A DNA stretch of 64,000 nt from Hoeflea sp. (GTDB taxonomy: Bacteria; Pseudomonadota; Alphaproteobacteria; Rhizobiales; Rhizobiaceae): contig NZ_JAUXOD010000011.1 of the NCBI RefSeq assembly GCF_030682515.1, positions 62,001-126,000 of the forward strand, in the 5' to 3' direction. The translations under genes and the position numbers were made by a program. Position 1 is the first letter of the stretch; each line of letters opens with the position of its first letter. The notes beneath the pieces are model-generated. The model worked only from the letters and a program-made list of their open reading frames with translations. It made no database searches and had not been told where the DNA came from. Shown here in pieces: positions 55,633 through 63,530 of the stretch.

Positions 55633-56582
55633 GCGGACTTTCCTCAGCCCATTCCGTCGTCGAGCCGGGAATCTGGTCCAAGCGGATCGCGGGGACCCTG
55701 GTGGTGATCTACGCGCTGATCACCATGATTCCGCTCTTGTGGATCTTCGCGACCTCGCTCAAATCGCCGCCAGACTCGATCTCTTATCCTCCCAAGATCC
55801 TCTTCACGCCGACTGTGGAAGGCTATTGCAACCTGTTCACCACCAGGTCGCGGCAGACCCAGGACTATATCGAGAGCCTCGGGCCTCCGGCCAATGTCTG
55901 CGAGGAAATTGCCCGTGACCGGTCCATGGTCGTGGTCGGCGCGTCAAAATACTGGCCGCGGTTTGTCAATTCGCTGGTGATCGCGTTCGGATCGACATTC
56001 CTGGCGGTGTTTCTCGGCACGCTCGCGGCCTACGGGTTTTCCCGCTTCAAGGTGCCGCTTGCCGACGATCTCCTGTTCTTCATCCTGTCGACCCGGATGA
56101 TGCCGCCGATCGCGGTGGCGATCCCGATCTATCTCATGTACCGTGAGCTCGGTCTTTCGGACACGGCGCTCGGGATGATCCTGCTTTACACCGCGGTCAA
56201 TGTGTCGCTGGCGGTGTGGCTGCTCAAGGGCTTCATCGACGAGATCCCGCGCGAATATGAAGAGGCGGCGCTGATCGACGGCTACACACGGCTGCAGGCC
56301 TTCGTCAAAGTGGTGCTGCCGCAGGCAACCACCGGAATCGCCGCGACCGCGATCTTCTGCCTGATCTTTGCCTGGAACGAGTACGCCTTCGCGGTGCTGC
56401 TGACGTCTGGCACCGCGCAGACGGCGCCGCCGTTCATCCCGACCATCATCGGCGAGGGCGGCATGGACTGGCCGGCCGTCGGTGCGGGCACGACGATCTT
56501 CCTGGTCCCCATCCTGGTGTTCACGATCCTGTTGCGTAAGCACCTGCTGCGCGGAATCACCTTCGGAGCCGTTCGCAAATGA
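55629..56582 (+). CDS. ABC transporter permease (MalG-like)
   Basis: Second permease (317 aa). Compared with usual MalG proteins (about 275 aa), the first periplasmic loop is longer, with YCNLFTTRSRQTQDYIESLGPP. Docking loop EYEEAALIDGYTRLQAFVKVVLPQATTG. It ends LLRGITFGAVRK. Overlaps the small membrane protein gene by four bases. Confidence 0.9.
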   Translation: MSGLSSAHSVVEPGIWSKRIAGTLVVIYALITMIPLLWIFATSLKSPPDSISYPPKILFTPTVEGYCNLFTTRSRQTQDYIESLGPPANVCEEIARDRSMVVVGASKYWPRFVNSLVIAFGSTFLAVFLGTLAAYGFSRFKVPLADDLLFFILSTRMMPPIAVAIPIYLMYRELGLSDTALGMILLYTAVNVSLAVWLLKGFIDEIPREYEEAALIDGYTRLQAFVKVVLPQATTGIAATAIFCLIFAWNEYAFAVLLTSGTAQTAPPFIPTIIGEGGMDWPAVGAGTTIFLVPILVFTILLRKHLLRGITFGAVRK

Positions 56583-56791
56583 GCACCACGCAGACCAAGC
56601 CGCCGGAGAGCCTGCGCAAGAGGCCGATCTATCTGCGCCGCGGGCCGATGGAGAACCTCGCCACGGCCGTCATCGGCCTCGGCTTCCTGATGATGTTCCA
56701 GCCCTTCGCGCTGGCGCTCTACACCTGGTCGTTCGTCACGCTGCTCGCGGGCACGGTGATGTTCATCGTCGTTTCGAAATTTCCGGAGTAG
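56579..56791 (+). CDS. Small membrane protein of the transporter operon
   Basis: A 70-residue protein with a basic N-terminus (RKRPIYLRRGPMENL) and two hydrophobic helices (about residues 27-46 and 49-66). I do not recognise a family. Its start overlaps the permease stop and the ATPase starts five bases after it, so it is part of the operon and of the coupled reading order. A role as an accessory subunit of the transporter is plausible. It is unlike the DUF2160 protein of glycerol importers as far as I can tell. Confidence 0.7.
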   Translation: MSTTQTKPPESLRKRPIYLRRGPMENLATAVIGLGFLMMFQPFALALYTWSFVTLLAGTVMFIVVSKFPE

Positions 56792-56795
56792 ATCC

Positions 56796-57893
56796 TTGGC
56801 CGAAATCCGCATCGAGAACCTGCGCAAGTCCTTCGGCAGCTTTGTCGCCGTGCAGGAATCGAGCTTCACCGTCGAGGATGGCGAATTCCTGGCATTGCTC
56901 GGGCCATCAGGCTGCGGCAAGACAACGACGCTCAGGATGATTGCCGGACTGGAGCTTCCCACCAGCGGCTCTATCCTTCTCGACAAGGAGGATGTGACGT
57001 TCAACCGGGCGCGTGACCGCGACATCGCCTTCGTGTTCCAGCTTTTTGCGCTTTATCCGCACATGAATGTGCGCAAGAACATCGGCTTTCCGCTGCTGGC
57101 CCAGGGCGTTGCCAAGGCCGAAATCCGGGCGCGCGTCGAGGAAACCGCGCGGCTTCTTCAGATCGACCACATTCTCGACAAGCCGGTGTCGGGACTGGCC
57201 GGTGGTGACCGGCAGCGCGTGGCGCTCGGCCGTGCGATCGTGCGGCGGCCGAAGTGCTTCCTGATGGACGAGCCGCTGGGGACGCTCGACGCCGAGTTCC
57301 GCAATGTCATGGTGCATGAGCTGCGCGAGCTGCACAACCGGATCAAGGCCACCACGATCTATGTCACCCATGACCAGCTCGAGGCGATGGCGATGGCCGA
57401 CAAGATCGCGGTCATGAACCATGGCGTGATCGAGCAGTTCGGGTCGCCGCAACAGATCTATGACCACCCGGCGTCGATCTATGTCGCCGATTTCATCGGC
57501 TCACCGCCGATGAATTTCATCGGCTTCGGCGGCGGCATCGCGAAGGGCGCGACATCGGTGCAGGTTGGCGACGCCGCGGTCGCGGTTCCGGAAGCGCTCG
57601 AGGACGTGAGCGCCGGCGACATGGTGCTGGGCGTGCGTCCCGAGCATGTGCGCTTTTCCGATGCAGCACCCCTGCGGGGCAGCATCTACGGCGTCGAATA
57701 CCTCGGCACGACCCAGATCGTGGTGGTCGAGACCGCCTATGGCTTCTGCAAGGTCCGGGCTCCGGCGGACCAGGTTTTCCGGATCGGCGAGGCCGTCGGC
57801 CTGGATCTTGACGCAACGCGCCTGTCGCTGTTCCGCAAGGACACCGGCAAGGCGATCCGGACTGTCCGTGCCGGGGAGATGGCTCATGGCTGA
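56796..57893 (+). CDS. ABC transporter ATPase 1
   Basis: MalK/UgpC-type ATPase (365 aa). Walker A LGPSGCGKTT and Walker B FLMDEPLGTLDA are good. The signature reads VSGLAGGDRQRVALGRAIV, i.e. AGGDRQ instead of the usual SGGQRQ, a deviation worth noting. TTG start at 56796 with GGAG seven bases upstream. The TOBE region runs from about residue 270. Two separate ATPase genes side by side suggest a heterodimeric motor, as known for the rhizobial glycerol importer GlpST. Confidence 0.88.
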   Translation: MAEIRIENLRKSFGSFVAVQESSFTVEDGEFLALLGPSGCGKTTTLRMIAGLELPTSGSILLDKEDVTFNRARDRDIAFVFQLFALYPHMNVRKNIGFPLLAQGVAKAEIRARVEETARLLQIDHILDKPVSGLAGGDRQRVALGRAIVRRPKCFLMDEPLGTLDAEFRNVMVHELRELHNRIKATTIYVTHDQLEAMAMADKIAVMNHGVIEQFGSPQQIYDHPASIYVADFIGSPPMNFIGFGGGIAKGATSVQVGDAAVAVPEALEDVSAGDMVLGVRPEHVRFSDAAPLRGSIYGVEYLGTTQIVVVETAYGFCKVRAPADQVFRIGEAVGLDLDATRLSLFRKDTGKAIRTVRAGEMAHG

Positions 57894-58908
57894 AGTGCGG
57901 CTGGAAGGCCTCGGCAAATCCTTCGGCACCAGCCGCGCCGTGACCGGCATGGACCTGGTGATTGCCGATGGCGAATTCGTGGTCCTGCTGGGGCCCACGG
58001 GCGCCGGCAAGACCACCACCCTCAGGCTTATCGCCGGGCTTGAGCGTCCGGATGCGGGATCCATCCGGATCGGTGAGGAGGACGTGACCGGGCTGTCGCC
58101 GGCGGAGCGCGATGTTGCCTTCGTGTTTCAACAATATTCGCTCTATCCGCATCTGAGCGTTTTCGACAATCTCGCGTTTCCGCTGAAGTCGCCGGCCCGG
58201 CGCTGGTCGGCCGGCGAGATCGACGCACGGGTGCGCGACATCGCCAGAATGGTGCGCATCGACCACAAGCTTGACAGCAAGTCGACGAAGCTGTCGGGCG
58301 GCGAGATGCAGCGCGTGGCGATCGGCAGGGCCCTGGTGCGCGAGCCGTCGATCTTCCTGATGGATGAACCGCTGTCCTCGCTCGACGCCAAGCTGAGAGC
58401 CGACCTCAGGCTCGAGCTCAAACGCATCCAGAGCGAGATCGGCGCGACATTGCTTTATGTGACGCATGACCAGATCGAGGCCATGACCATGGCGGACAGG
58501 ATCGGTATTCTCGCGGAAGGCCATCTGACCCAAATCGGAAGTCCGCGCGAGATCTACACCGCGCCCGCCAATCTGCACGTCGCCGCGCGCCTGGGTCATC
58601 CGCATATCAACCTGATCAAGCCCGGGCTGCTGCCCTGTCAATCGATGCCCGATGGGGTCAGGACCATCGGTGCGCGGACCGAGCACATTTTGGTCGAAGC
58701 CGCGGCTTCTGTGGCGCAGGGCAATGGTCGGGTCGACTGGATCGAGCATCTCGGCGACCAGAACCATCTGCATATTCTGGTGGACGGGCAGAAAATCACA
58801 TTGCTTGCCGATCCCTATTCCGGTTTCAAGGCGGGGGATCCGGTTTCGGTTTCCCTCAAGCAGCCGCTTTTCTTCGGAGCGGACGACAGGAGGATCACCG
58901 ATGTCTGA
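57886..58908 (+). CDS. ABC transporter ATPase 2
   Basis: Second ATPase (340 aa). Walker A LGPTGAGKTT, signature [16 protein letters not shown], Walker B FLMDEPLSSLDA, switch THDQIEAMTMAD. The GPTGAGKTT form and FQQYSLYPHLSVFDNLAFPL differ from the first ATPase, so the two are old paralogues, not a recent duplication. The ATG at 57886 overlaps the previous gene by eight bases, and the gene overlaps dhaL by eight bases. Confidence 0.88.
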   Translation: MAEVRLEGLGKSFGTSRAVTGMDLVIADGEFVVLLGPTGAGKTTTLRLIAGLERPDAGSIRIGEEDVTGLSPAERDVAFVFQQYSLYPHLSVFDNLAFPLKSPARRWSAGEIDARVRDIARMVRIDHKLDSKSTKLSGGEMQRVAIGRALVREPSIFLMDEPLSSLDAKLRADLRLELKRIQSEIGATLLYVTHDQIEAMTMADRIGILAEGHLTQIGSPREIYTAPANLHVAARLGHPHINLIKPGLLPCQSMPDGVRTIGARTEHILVEAAASVAQGNGRVDWIEHLGDQNHLHILVDGQKITLLADPYSGFKAGDPVSVSLKQPLFFGADDRRITDV

Positions 58909-59530
58909 GAGCAAGACGGGCATGACGTCCGATGATTTCCGCAGCCTTGTCGTCGCAATGGCCGCCGCAATCGAGGCCAATGCCGACCGGCTTACCGAGC
59001 TCGACAGCGCGATCGGCGACGGGGATCACGGCGCCAATATGAAGCGCGGCTTCCAGGCGGTTCTGGGCGAGCTCGACCAGCTGGCAACCAAGCCGGTGCC
59101 GGAAGCGCTCAAGGCCGCGGGCATGAAACTGGTGATGACGGTCGGCGGCGCCTCCGGCCCGCTGGTGGGCACATTGCTGATGACGCTCGGCAAGGAGCTT
59201 CCGGCGGATTTCGATCGCCAGGCGTTCGTCATGGCTTACGAAAAGGCTGTGGATGCCGTGGCCGCGCGCGGGAAATCCCACGCGGGACAGAAGACCATGC
59301 TGGATGTGCTCTATCCGATCCTGGATGCCATGCGCGAGGGCGCCGATCCGGACGAGGTCGCAGCCAGGGCCCGGGCCGCGGCCGATGCAACGGTTCCGAT
59401 GCTCGCCACGCGCGGCCGGGCTTCCTTTCTCGGCGAACGGTCGATCGGGCACATGGATCCCGGCGCGGCATCGGTTGCGCTGCTGGCGGGCGTCGTCGCC
59501 CGGACGCTGCAAACACATCAAGGAGCTTGA
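58901..59530 (+). CDS. dhaL: Dihydroxyacetone kinase subunit DhaL (ADP-binding)
   Basis: Nucleotide subunit of the PEP-dependent dihydroxyacetone kinase (209 aa). The Mg-ADP site is LDSAIGDGDHGANMKRGF with Asp35, Asp40 and Asp42. GGASGPLVGTLLM and KSHAGQKTMLDVLYP are family motifs, and SIGHMDPGAAS closes the site. In E. coli, DhaL holds ADP permanently and is re-phosphorylated by DhaM. AGGAGG precedes the ATG at 58901. Overlaps the ATPase gene upstream. Confidence 0.94.
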   Translation: MSESKTGMTSDDFRSLVVAMAAAIEANADRLTELDSAIGDGDHGANMKRGFQAVLGELDQLATKPVPEALKAAGMKLVMTVGGASGPLVGTLLMTLGKELPADFDRQAFVMAYEKAVDAVAARGKSHAGQKTMLDVLYPILDAMREGADPDEVAARARAAADATVPMLATRGRASFLGERSIGHMDPGAASVALLAGVVARTLQTHQGA

Positions 59531-59533
59531 GGC

Positions 59534-59920
59534 ATGAATGTCGGGATTGTGATTGTGTCGCACTCGCCCCTGGTGGCGGAAGGTGTCGCCGACATGGTGC
59601 GGCAAATGGTGGGCGACGAGGTTGGGCTCGCCTGGTGCGGCGGAGATCCGGCCGGCGGGCTCGGAACCAGCGTCGAGGCAATCACCGCTGCTATCGACAA
59701 GGCCTGGTCCGATGCGGGCGTGGCTGTGCTGGTCGATCTGGGCGGGGCCGAGACCAATACGGAAATGGCGATCGAGTTCATCGGCGAGCCTCGCGCGTCG
59801 CTGATCGCCATCTGCAATGCGCCGATCGTCGAGGGCGCGATCATGGCGGCAACGGAAGCGTCGGGCGGCGCCCCGCTTGCCACCGTGGTGGCGACGGCCG
59901 AAGAACTGTCGCCCCTGTGA
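59534..59920 (+). CDS. dhaM: PTS-dependent dihydroxyacetone kinase phosphotransferase DhaM (EIIA domain only)
   Basis: EIIA(Man)-like protein (128 aa), NVGIVIVSHSPLVAEGVADMV with His10 as the phosphorylated residue, and VLVDLGGAETNTEMAIE. E. coli DhaM is a fusion of EIIA, HPr and truncated Enzyme I; here the three parts are separate adjacent genes. It passes phosphate from the HPr encoded next to DhaL-ADP. Starts four bases after dhaL. Confidence 0.92.
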   Translation: MNVGIVIVSHSPLVAEGVADMVRQMVGDEVGLAWCGGDPAGGLGTSVEAITAAIDKAWSDAGVAVLVDLGGAETNTEMAIEFIGEPRASLIAICNAPIVEGAIMAATEASGGAPLATVVATAEELSPL

Positions 59921-59942
59921 GCGGGTTGGAAGGACATCACAC

Positions 59943-60245
59943 ATGACGGCCAAGGCGGTTTCCGAAGTGATCATCACCAATGAGGTGGGGCTGCATGCCC
60001 GGCCTTCGGTGAAATTCACCAAGCTAGCCAAGACATTTCCCTGCACGGTGGAGTTTGCCACAAGTGAGGACGGTCCGTGGATCGACGCCAAGAGCATCGT
60101 CAAGGTGATGGGCGCCAAGGCGCCCAAGGGAACGAGGCTTTTGTTGCGGGCCCAGGGCGAGCAGTCGACCACGGCGGTCGCAGCCCTGATCGCGCTGGTT
60201 GAACGCGGATTTGATGAAGGCGGCGGGCATGGCGAGCCCCAGTAG
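59943..60245 (+). CDS. HPr-like phosphocarrier protein
   Basis: HPr-family protein (100 aa). The active-site segment EVGLHARPSVKFTKLAK holds His18, and DAKSIVKVMGAKA carries Ser51, equal to the regulatory Ser46 of HPr. It lies between dhaM and Enzyme I and overlaps the latter by 17 bases, so it should serve this relay. The chain has a short Gly-rich C-terminal tail. Start ATG 59943; the open frame back to 59817 is not used. Confidence 0.92.
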   Translation: MTAKAVSEVIITNEVGLHARPSVKFTKLAKTFPCTVEFATSEDGPWIDAKSIVKVMGAKAPKGTRLLLRAQGEQSTTAVAALIALVERGFDEGGGHGEPQ

Positions 60246-61833
60246 AATTTCCGGCCAGTCGGCCAGCGCGGGCTTTGCCCATGGCCCGGTTCACCTGGCG
60301 CGCAGGCAGGGGCGCGCCTACATCGCCAAGGCAACGCCGGAGCACGAGCTTCACGCGCTCAATGAGGCGGTCGAGACGGCGGCTTCCTCGATTGCGGCCG
60401 CGATGGGCCAGCTCGCCGGCGATGCGGCCGATATCCTGGAATTTCAACTGGCGATGCTCGAGGACGGCTCGTTTACCGCCGCCGCGGCGGAGTTGATTGC
60501 CTCCGGCGCCACTGCCCCTGCCGCGTGGAAAACCGTGCTGGAGGCCGAGATCGCCAGTTACCGGGCGTCCGGCGACGCCTATTTCAATGCCCGGTCGGCG
60601 GATCTGGCCGACATCTGCGACACCGTGCTGCAGGCCCTGTCCGGCGAGAGCGCCGAATCCATTCCGCCGGGCGTCATCCATGTCGACGAGGATGTCGCGC
60701 CCAGCCGGTTCCTGTCGCATGACTGGAGCAAGGGCGGCGGCCTTGCGTTGCGCAGCGGCAGCGTCACCAGCCATGTGGCGATGCTGGCCCGCGCCCGCGG
60801 CGTGCCGATGATCGTGGGCATCGGCGACGCTGAAATTGATGAGGCGGCGAACGCCTTGCTGGATGCGCAATCGGGCGAGTTGCTGCTGTCTCCGGATCCG
60901 GCGCAGATCGATGATTTCAACACCCGCCGCACCGCCAGCCGGGCGCACCAGCGCGACGCCGATGCCCTGGCTTCCCACCCCGCCGTCACCCGAAACGGCG
61001 AGAGCGTCCAGGTGCTCGTCAATATCGCCGACCCCAGCGATGTCGAGCGGATTTCGATCGACCATGTCGACGGCGTCGGATTGATGCGGACCGAATTCCT
61101 GTTCGGCGGCGCGCGCGGGCTTCCCGACGAGGAGACCCAGCTCGCCGCCTATCGCAAGGTGCTCGACTGGGCAGACGGCAAGCCGGTGACCATTCGCACC
61201 ATCGACGCGGGCGGCGACAAGCCGGTCGAGGGCTATACAATTGCCGAGGACAATTCCTTTCTCGGCGTCCGCGGTATCCGCCTGTCTCTGGCCAAGCCCG
61301 AGATCTTCAGGGTTCAAATCCGGGCGCTGCTCAGGGCGGCCCCGCACGGGGCGCTGAAGGTGATGCTGCCGATGGTGTCCGTCCCGGGCGAGATTGACGC
61401 GGTGCGGGCGATGTTTGCCGCGGAGGCCGCCGACCTCGCCCAGGCGGGTATCATCCACCGGATGCCCGAGCTCGGGATCATGGTCGAGGTGCCATCGGTG
61501 GCGATCACGCCGGCACGGTTCGCCGCGGCCAGCTTCTTCTCGATCGGTTCGAACGACCTCACGCAATATGTGCTGGCGGCGTCGCGCGACAATCCGAGGC
61601 TCGGCGCGCTCGGCTCGGCCGCCGACCCGGCCGTCCTCAGCCTGATCGGCACTGTGGCGAGCTATGGTCTGGCGAGCGGGATCGAAACCAGCCTGTGCGG
61701 CGATGCCGCAAGCGACCCGGACATGATAGGGTTGCTGCTCGATGCAGGCTTGCGCCGGCTTTCGGTGGCGCCGGCCCGGGTGTCGGTCATCAAGGCGGCG
61801 GTCCGGCTCTGGGCGCCGGGGGAGATAGAATAA
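60229..61833 (+). CDS. PTS Enzyme I (phosphoenolpyruvate-protein phosphotransferase)
   Basis: Enzyme I of 534 aa, near the usual 570. The phosphohistidine site is SGSVTSHVAMLARARG with His182. The PEP-binding barrel follows: GLMRTEFLFGG, RTIDAGGDKP, LGVRGIRLSL, GIMVEVPSVAI, FFSIGSNDLTQY, and the catalytic cysteine in SLCGDAASDP. It would take phosphate from PEP and hand it to the HPr encoded just upstream. Start ATG 60229 overlaps HPr. The first 20 residues are shorter than in EI of PtsI. Confidence 0.93.
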   Translation: MASPSRISGQSASAGFAHGPVHLARRQGRAYIAKATPEHELHALNEAVETAASSIAAAMGQLAGDAADILEFQLAMLEDGSFTAAAAELIASGATAPAAWKTVLEAEIASYRASGDAYFNARSADLADICDTVLQALSGESAESIPPGVIHVDEDVAPSRFLSHDWSKGGGLALRSGSVTSHVAMLARARGVPMIVGIGDAEIDEAANALLDAQSGELLLSPDPAQIDDFNTRRTASRAHQRDADALASHPAVTRNGESVQVLVNIADPSDVERISIDHVDGVGLMRTEFLFGGARGLPDEETQLAAYRKVLDWADGKPVTIRTIDAGGDKPVEGYTIAEDNSFLGVRGIRLSLAKPEIFRVQIRALLRAAPHGALKVMLPMVSVPGEIDAVRAMFAAEAADLAQAGIIHRMPELGIMVEVPSVAITPARFAAASFFSIGSNDLTQYVLAASRDNPRLGALGSAADPAVLSLIGTVASYGLASGIETSLCGDAASDPDMIGLLLDAGLRRLSVAPARVSVIKAAVRLWAPGEIE

Positions 61834-62256
61834 ATGAAGCCGCAAACCGGCGAGGAGGCGATCCGCGCCTACAAGCAGAAGCTTGCGGCGATCGTCGACA
61901 GGCGGCCCTCTGGGACACGCCAGCGGCTGGCCGACGCGCTCGGAAAGCACCGCAGCTTCGTGACCCAGATCGCCAGTCCCAGCTATCTCACGCCTTTGCC
62001 CGCGCGGCACCTGCCGGTGATCTTCTCGGTCTGCCATTTCAGCCAGGCGGAGCAGAAGGATTTCCTGGCGCTCTATCACGCGGCCCATCCGGGACGCGTG
62101 GCCGGGCCTGCCGCGGGCAAGCGAACCCGGCATCTGACCGTAACCGCGCCGGATCTGGGCAGCGAGGAGCGCAACCGGCAATTTGACCATGCGGTGGCCG
62201 ATTTTATTCACCGTATGGCACTGGTTATCGCAAGCGATCCGGATGAGGAGGCCTGA
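61834..62256 (+). CDS. HTH-like protein of unknown role within the dha operon
   Basis: A 140-residue protein. GTRQRLADALGKHRSFVTQIASPSYLTPLPARHLPVIFSV looks like an XRE-type helix-turn-helix with an operator-contacting second helix. The C-terminal half (SQAEQKDFLALYHAAHPGR, and a later helix ERNRQFDHAVADFIHRM) is not one I recognise. It starts directly after the Enzyme I stop and 21 bases before dhaK. A transcriptional regulator or a protein that couples the kinase to gene control, as DhaK/DhaL do with DhaR in E. coli, is possible. Confidence 0.65.
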   Translation: MKPQTGEEAIRAYKQKLAAIVDRRPSGTRQRLADALGKHRSFVTQIASPSYLTPLPARHLPVIFSVCHFSQAEQKDFLALYHAAHPGRVAGPAAGKRTRHLTVTAPDLGSEERNRQFDHAVADFIHRMALVIASDPDEEA

Positions 62257-62277
62257 CGGCCGCAAAGGGAGGACAGC

Positions 62278-63279
62278 ATGAAGAAACTGATGAATGGCAC
62301 TGAAACGATCCTGGCTGAAAGCCTTGCCGGGTTTGCCGCCGCGCATGGCGATATCGTGGTGCTGGATCCATCCGGCAAATTTGTCCGCCGCAGGGATCTC
62401 AAGCCAGGAAAGGTCGCGCTGATCTCCGGCGGCGGGTCCGGCCATGAACCGCTGCATGCGGGGTTCGTCGGCATGGGCATGCTCGACGCCGCCTGTCCGG
62501 GGCAGGTGTTCACCTCGCCCACGCCCGACCAGATGCTGGAAGCCGCCCAGGCCGTGGATGGCGGCGCGGGCGTGTTGTTCATCGTCAAGAACTACGAAGG
62601 CGACGTGATGAATTTCGACATGGCCGCCGAGATGCTCAAGGACATGGCGGGCATCGAGGTCCTGCAGCTCATCACCAATGACGACATCGCGGTGGAGGAT
62701 TCGCTGTTCACCACCGGACGCCGCGGCGTTGCGGGAACACTGGTGGTTGAGAGGATTGTCGGCGCTGCAGCGGAACAGGGAATGGGCCTTGCAGACCTCC
62801 TGGCGCTGGGCGAGCGGGTCAACCGCCAGTCCAAGTCCTTTGGCGTGGCGCTGACCAGTTGCACGGTGCCCGCCGCGGGCAAGCCGACCTTCGATCTCGG
62901 GCCCGGCGACATGGAGTTTGGCGTGGGCATTCACGGCGAACCCGGCCGCAGGCGGGCGCCCCTTGCCAGCGCCGACGAGATCGCCACCGAAATCTGCGAG
63001 GGGATCTGCAAGGAGTTCGGCGACGTCAAAGGCCGGAACGGGCTGCTGTTCGTCAACGGATTTGGCGGCACGCCGCTGATGGAGCTCTATCTCATGCACA
63101 ACAGCGCCCGGCGGATTTTCGACGCTCACGGACTGAGGATCGCCCGGTCGCTGACCGGCTCCTATGTCACCTCGCTCGACATGGCGGGCTGCTCGATCAC
63201 GCTGACGCTCATGGACGACGACATGCTGTCCCATTGGGATGCGCCGCTGCACACTGCTGCCCTGCGGTGGGGTGTCTAG
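62278..63279 (+). CDS. dhaK: Dihydroxyacetone kinase subunit DhaK (substrate-binding)
   Basis: DhaK of 333 aa, the subunit that holds dihydroxyacetone covalently. GGGSGHEPLHAGFVG is the family's conserved glycine loop, VKNYEGDVMNFDMA and DDIAVEDS follow, and His219 in FGVGIHGEPGR is the residue that forms the hemiaminal with the substrate in E. coli (His218). GGAGGACAGC precedes the ATG. It is at the end of the operon, apart from dhaL by four genes. The substrate may be another short ketose or aldose (such as L-erythrulose), which cannot be excluded. Confidence 0.94.
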   Translation: MKKLMNGTETILAESLAGFAAAHGDIVVLDPSGKFVRRRDLKPGKVALISGGGSGHEPLHAGFVGMGMLDAACPGQVFTSPTPDQMLEAAQAVDGGAGVLFIVKNYEGDVMNFDMAAEMLKDMAGIEVLQLITNDDIAVEDSLFTTGRRGVAGTLVVERIVGAAAEQGMGLADLLALGERVNRQSKSFGVALTSCTVPAAGKPTFDLGPGDMEFGVGIHGEPGRRRAPLASADEIATEICEGICKEFGDVKGRNGLLFVNGFGGTPLMELYLMHNSARRIFDAHGLRIARSLTGSYVTSLDMAGCSITLTLMDDDMLSHWDAPLHTAALRWGV

Positions 63280-63313
63280 CGAAGACGTGCCCCGGGTGTG
63301 GCCGTCACGGCCT

Positions 63314-63339
63314 CACGGTCCGACATGCACAGGGCCGTG
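63314..63339 (+). terminator. Possible terminator hairpin after dhaK
   Basis: An 8-bp stem (CACGGTCC / GGGCCGTG, with one G-T pair) with a 10-base loop lies 34 bases after dhaK. No T run follows. Bases 63340-63530 hold no other feature I can name. Confidence 0.35.
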
Positions 63340-63530
63340 GCGTTAGGCGACGGCGCGTCTTCCCCTTCTGTCATCACGACGGCGCGGCGCCAGCCGCCGG
63401 AGGCCGCTGACAGCCTCACGCGAAAATATCGAAAGATTGATATTCATCAAGGATCTGTCCGGACCGGTCAGTAATCTTCCTGTTGGAAACCAGGGAGTTT
63501 TGAGGGCATTCAGGCCTTCAAGGATTGCGC

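Noticed and set aside
60100..63252. A 1050-codon open frame antisense to HPr, Enzyme I and dhaK
   Set aside because: It covers four real genes on the plus strand and its product is Arg/His/Gly-rich without motifs: a GC-skew shadow.
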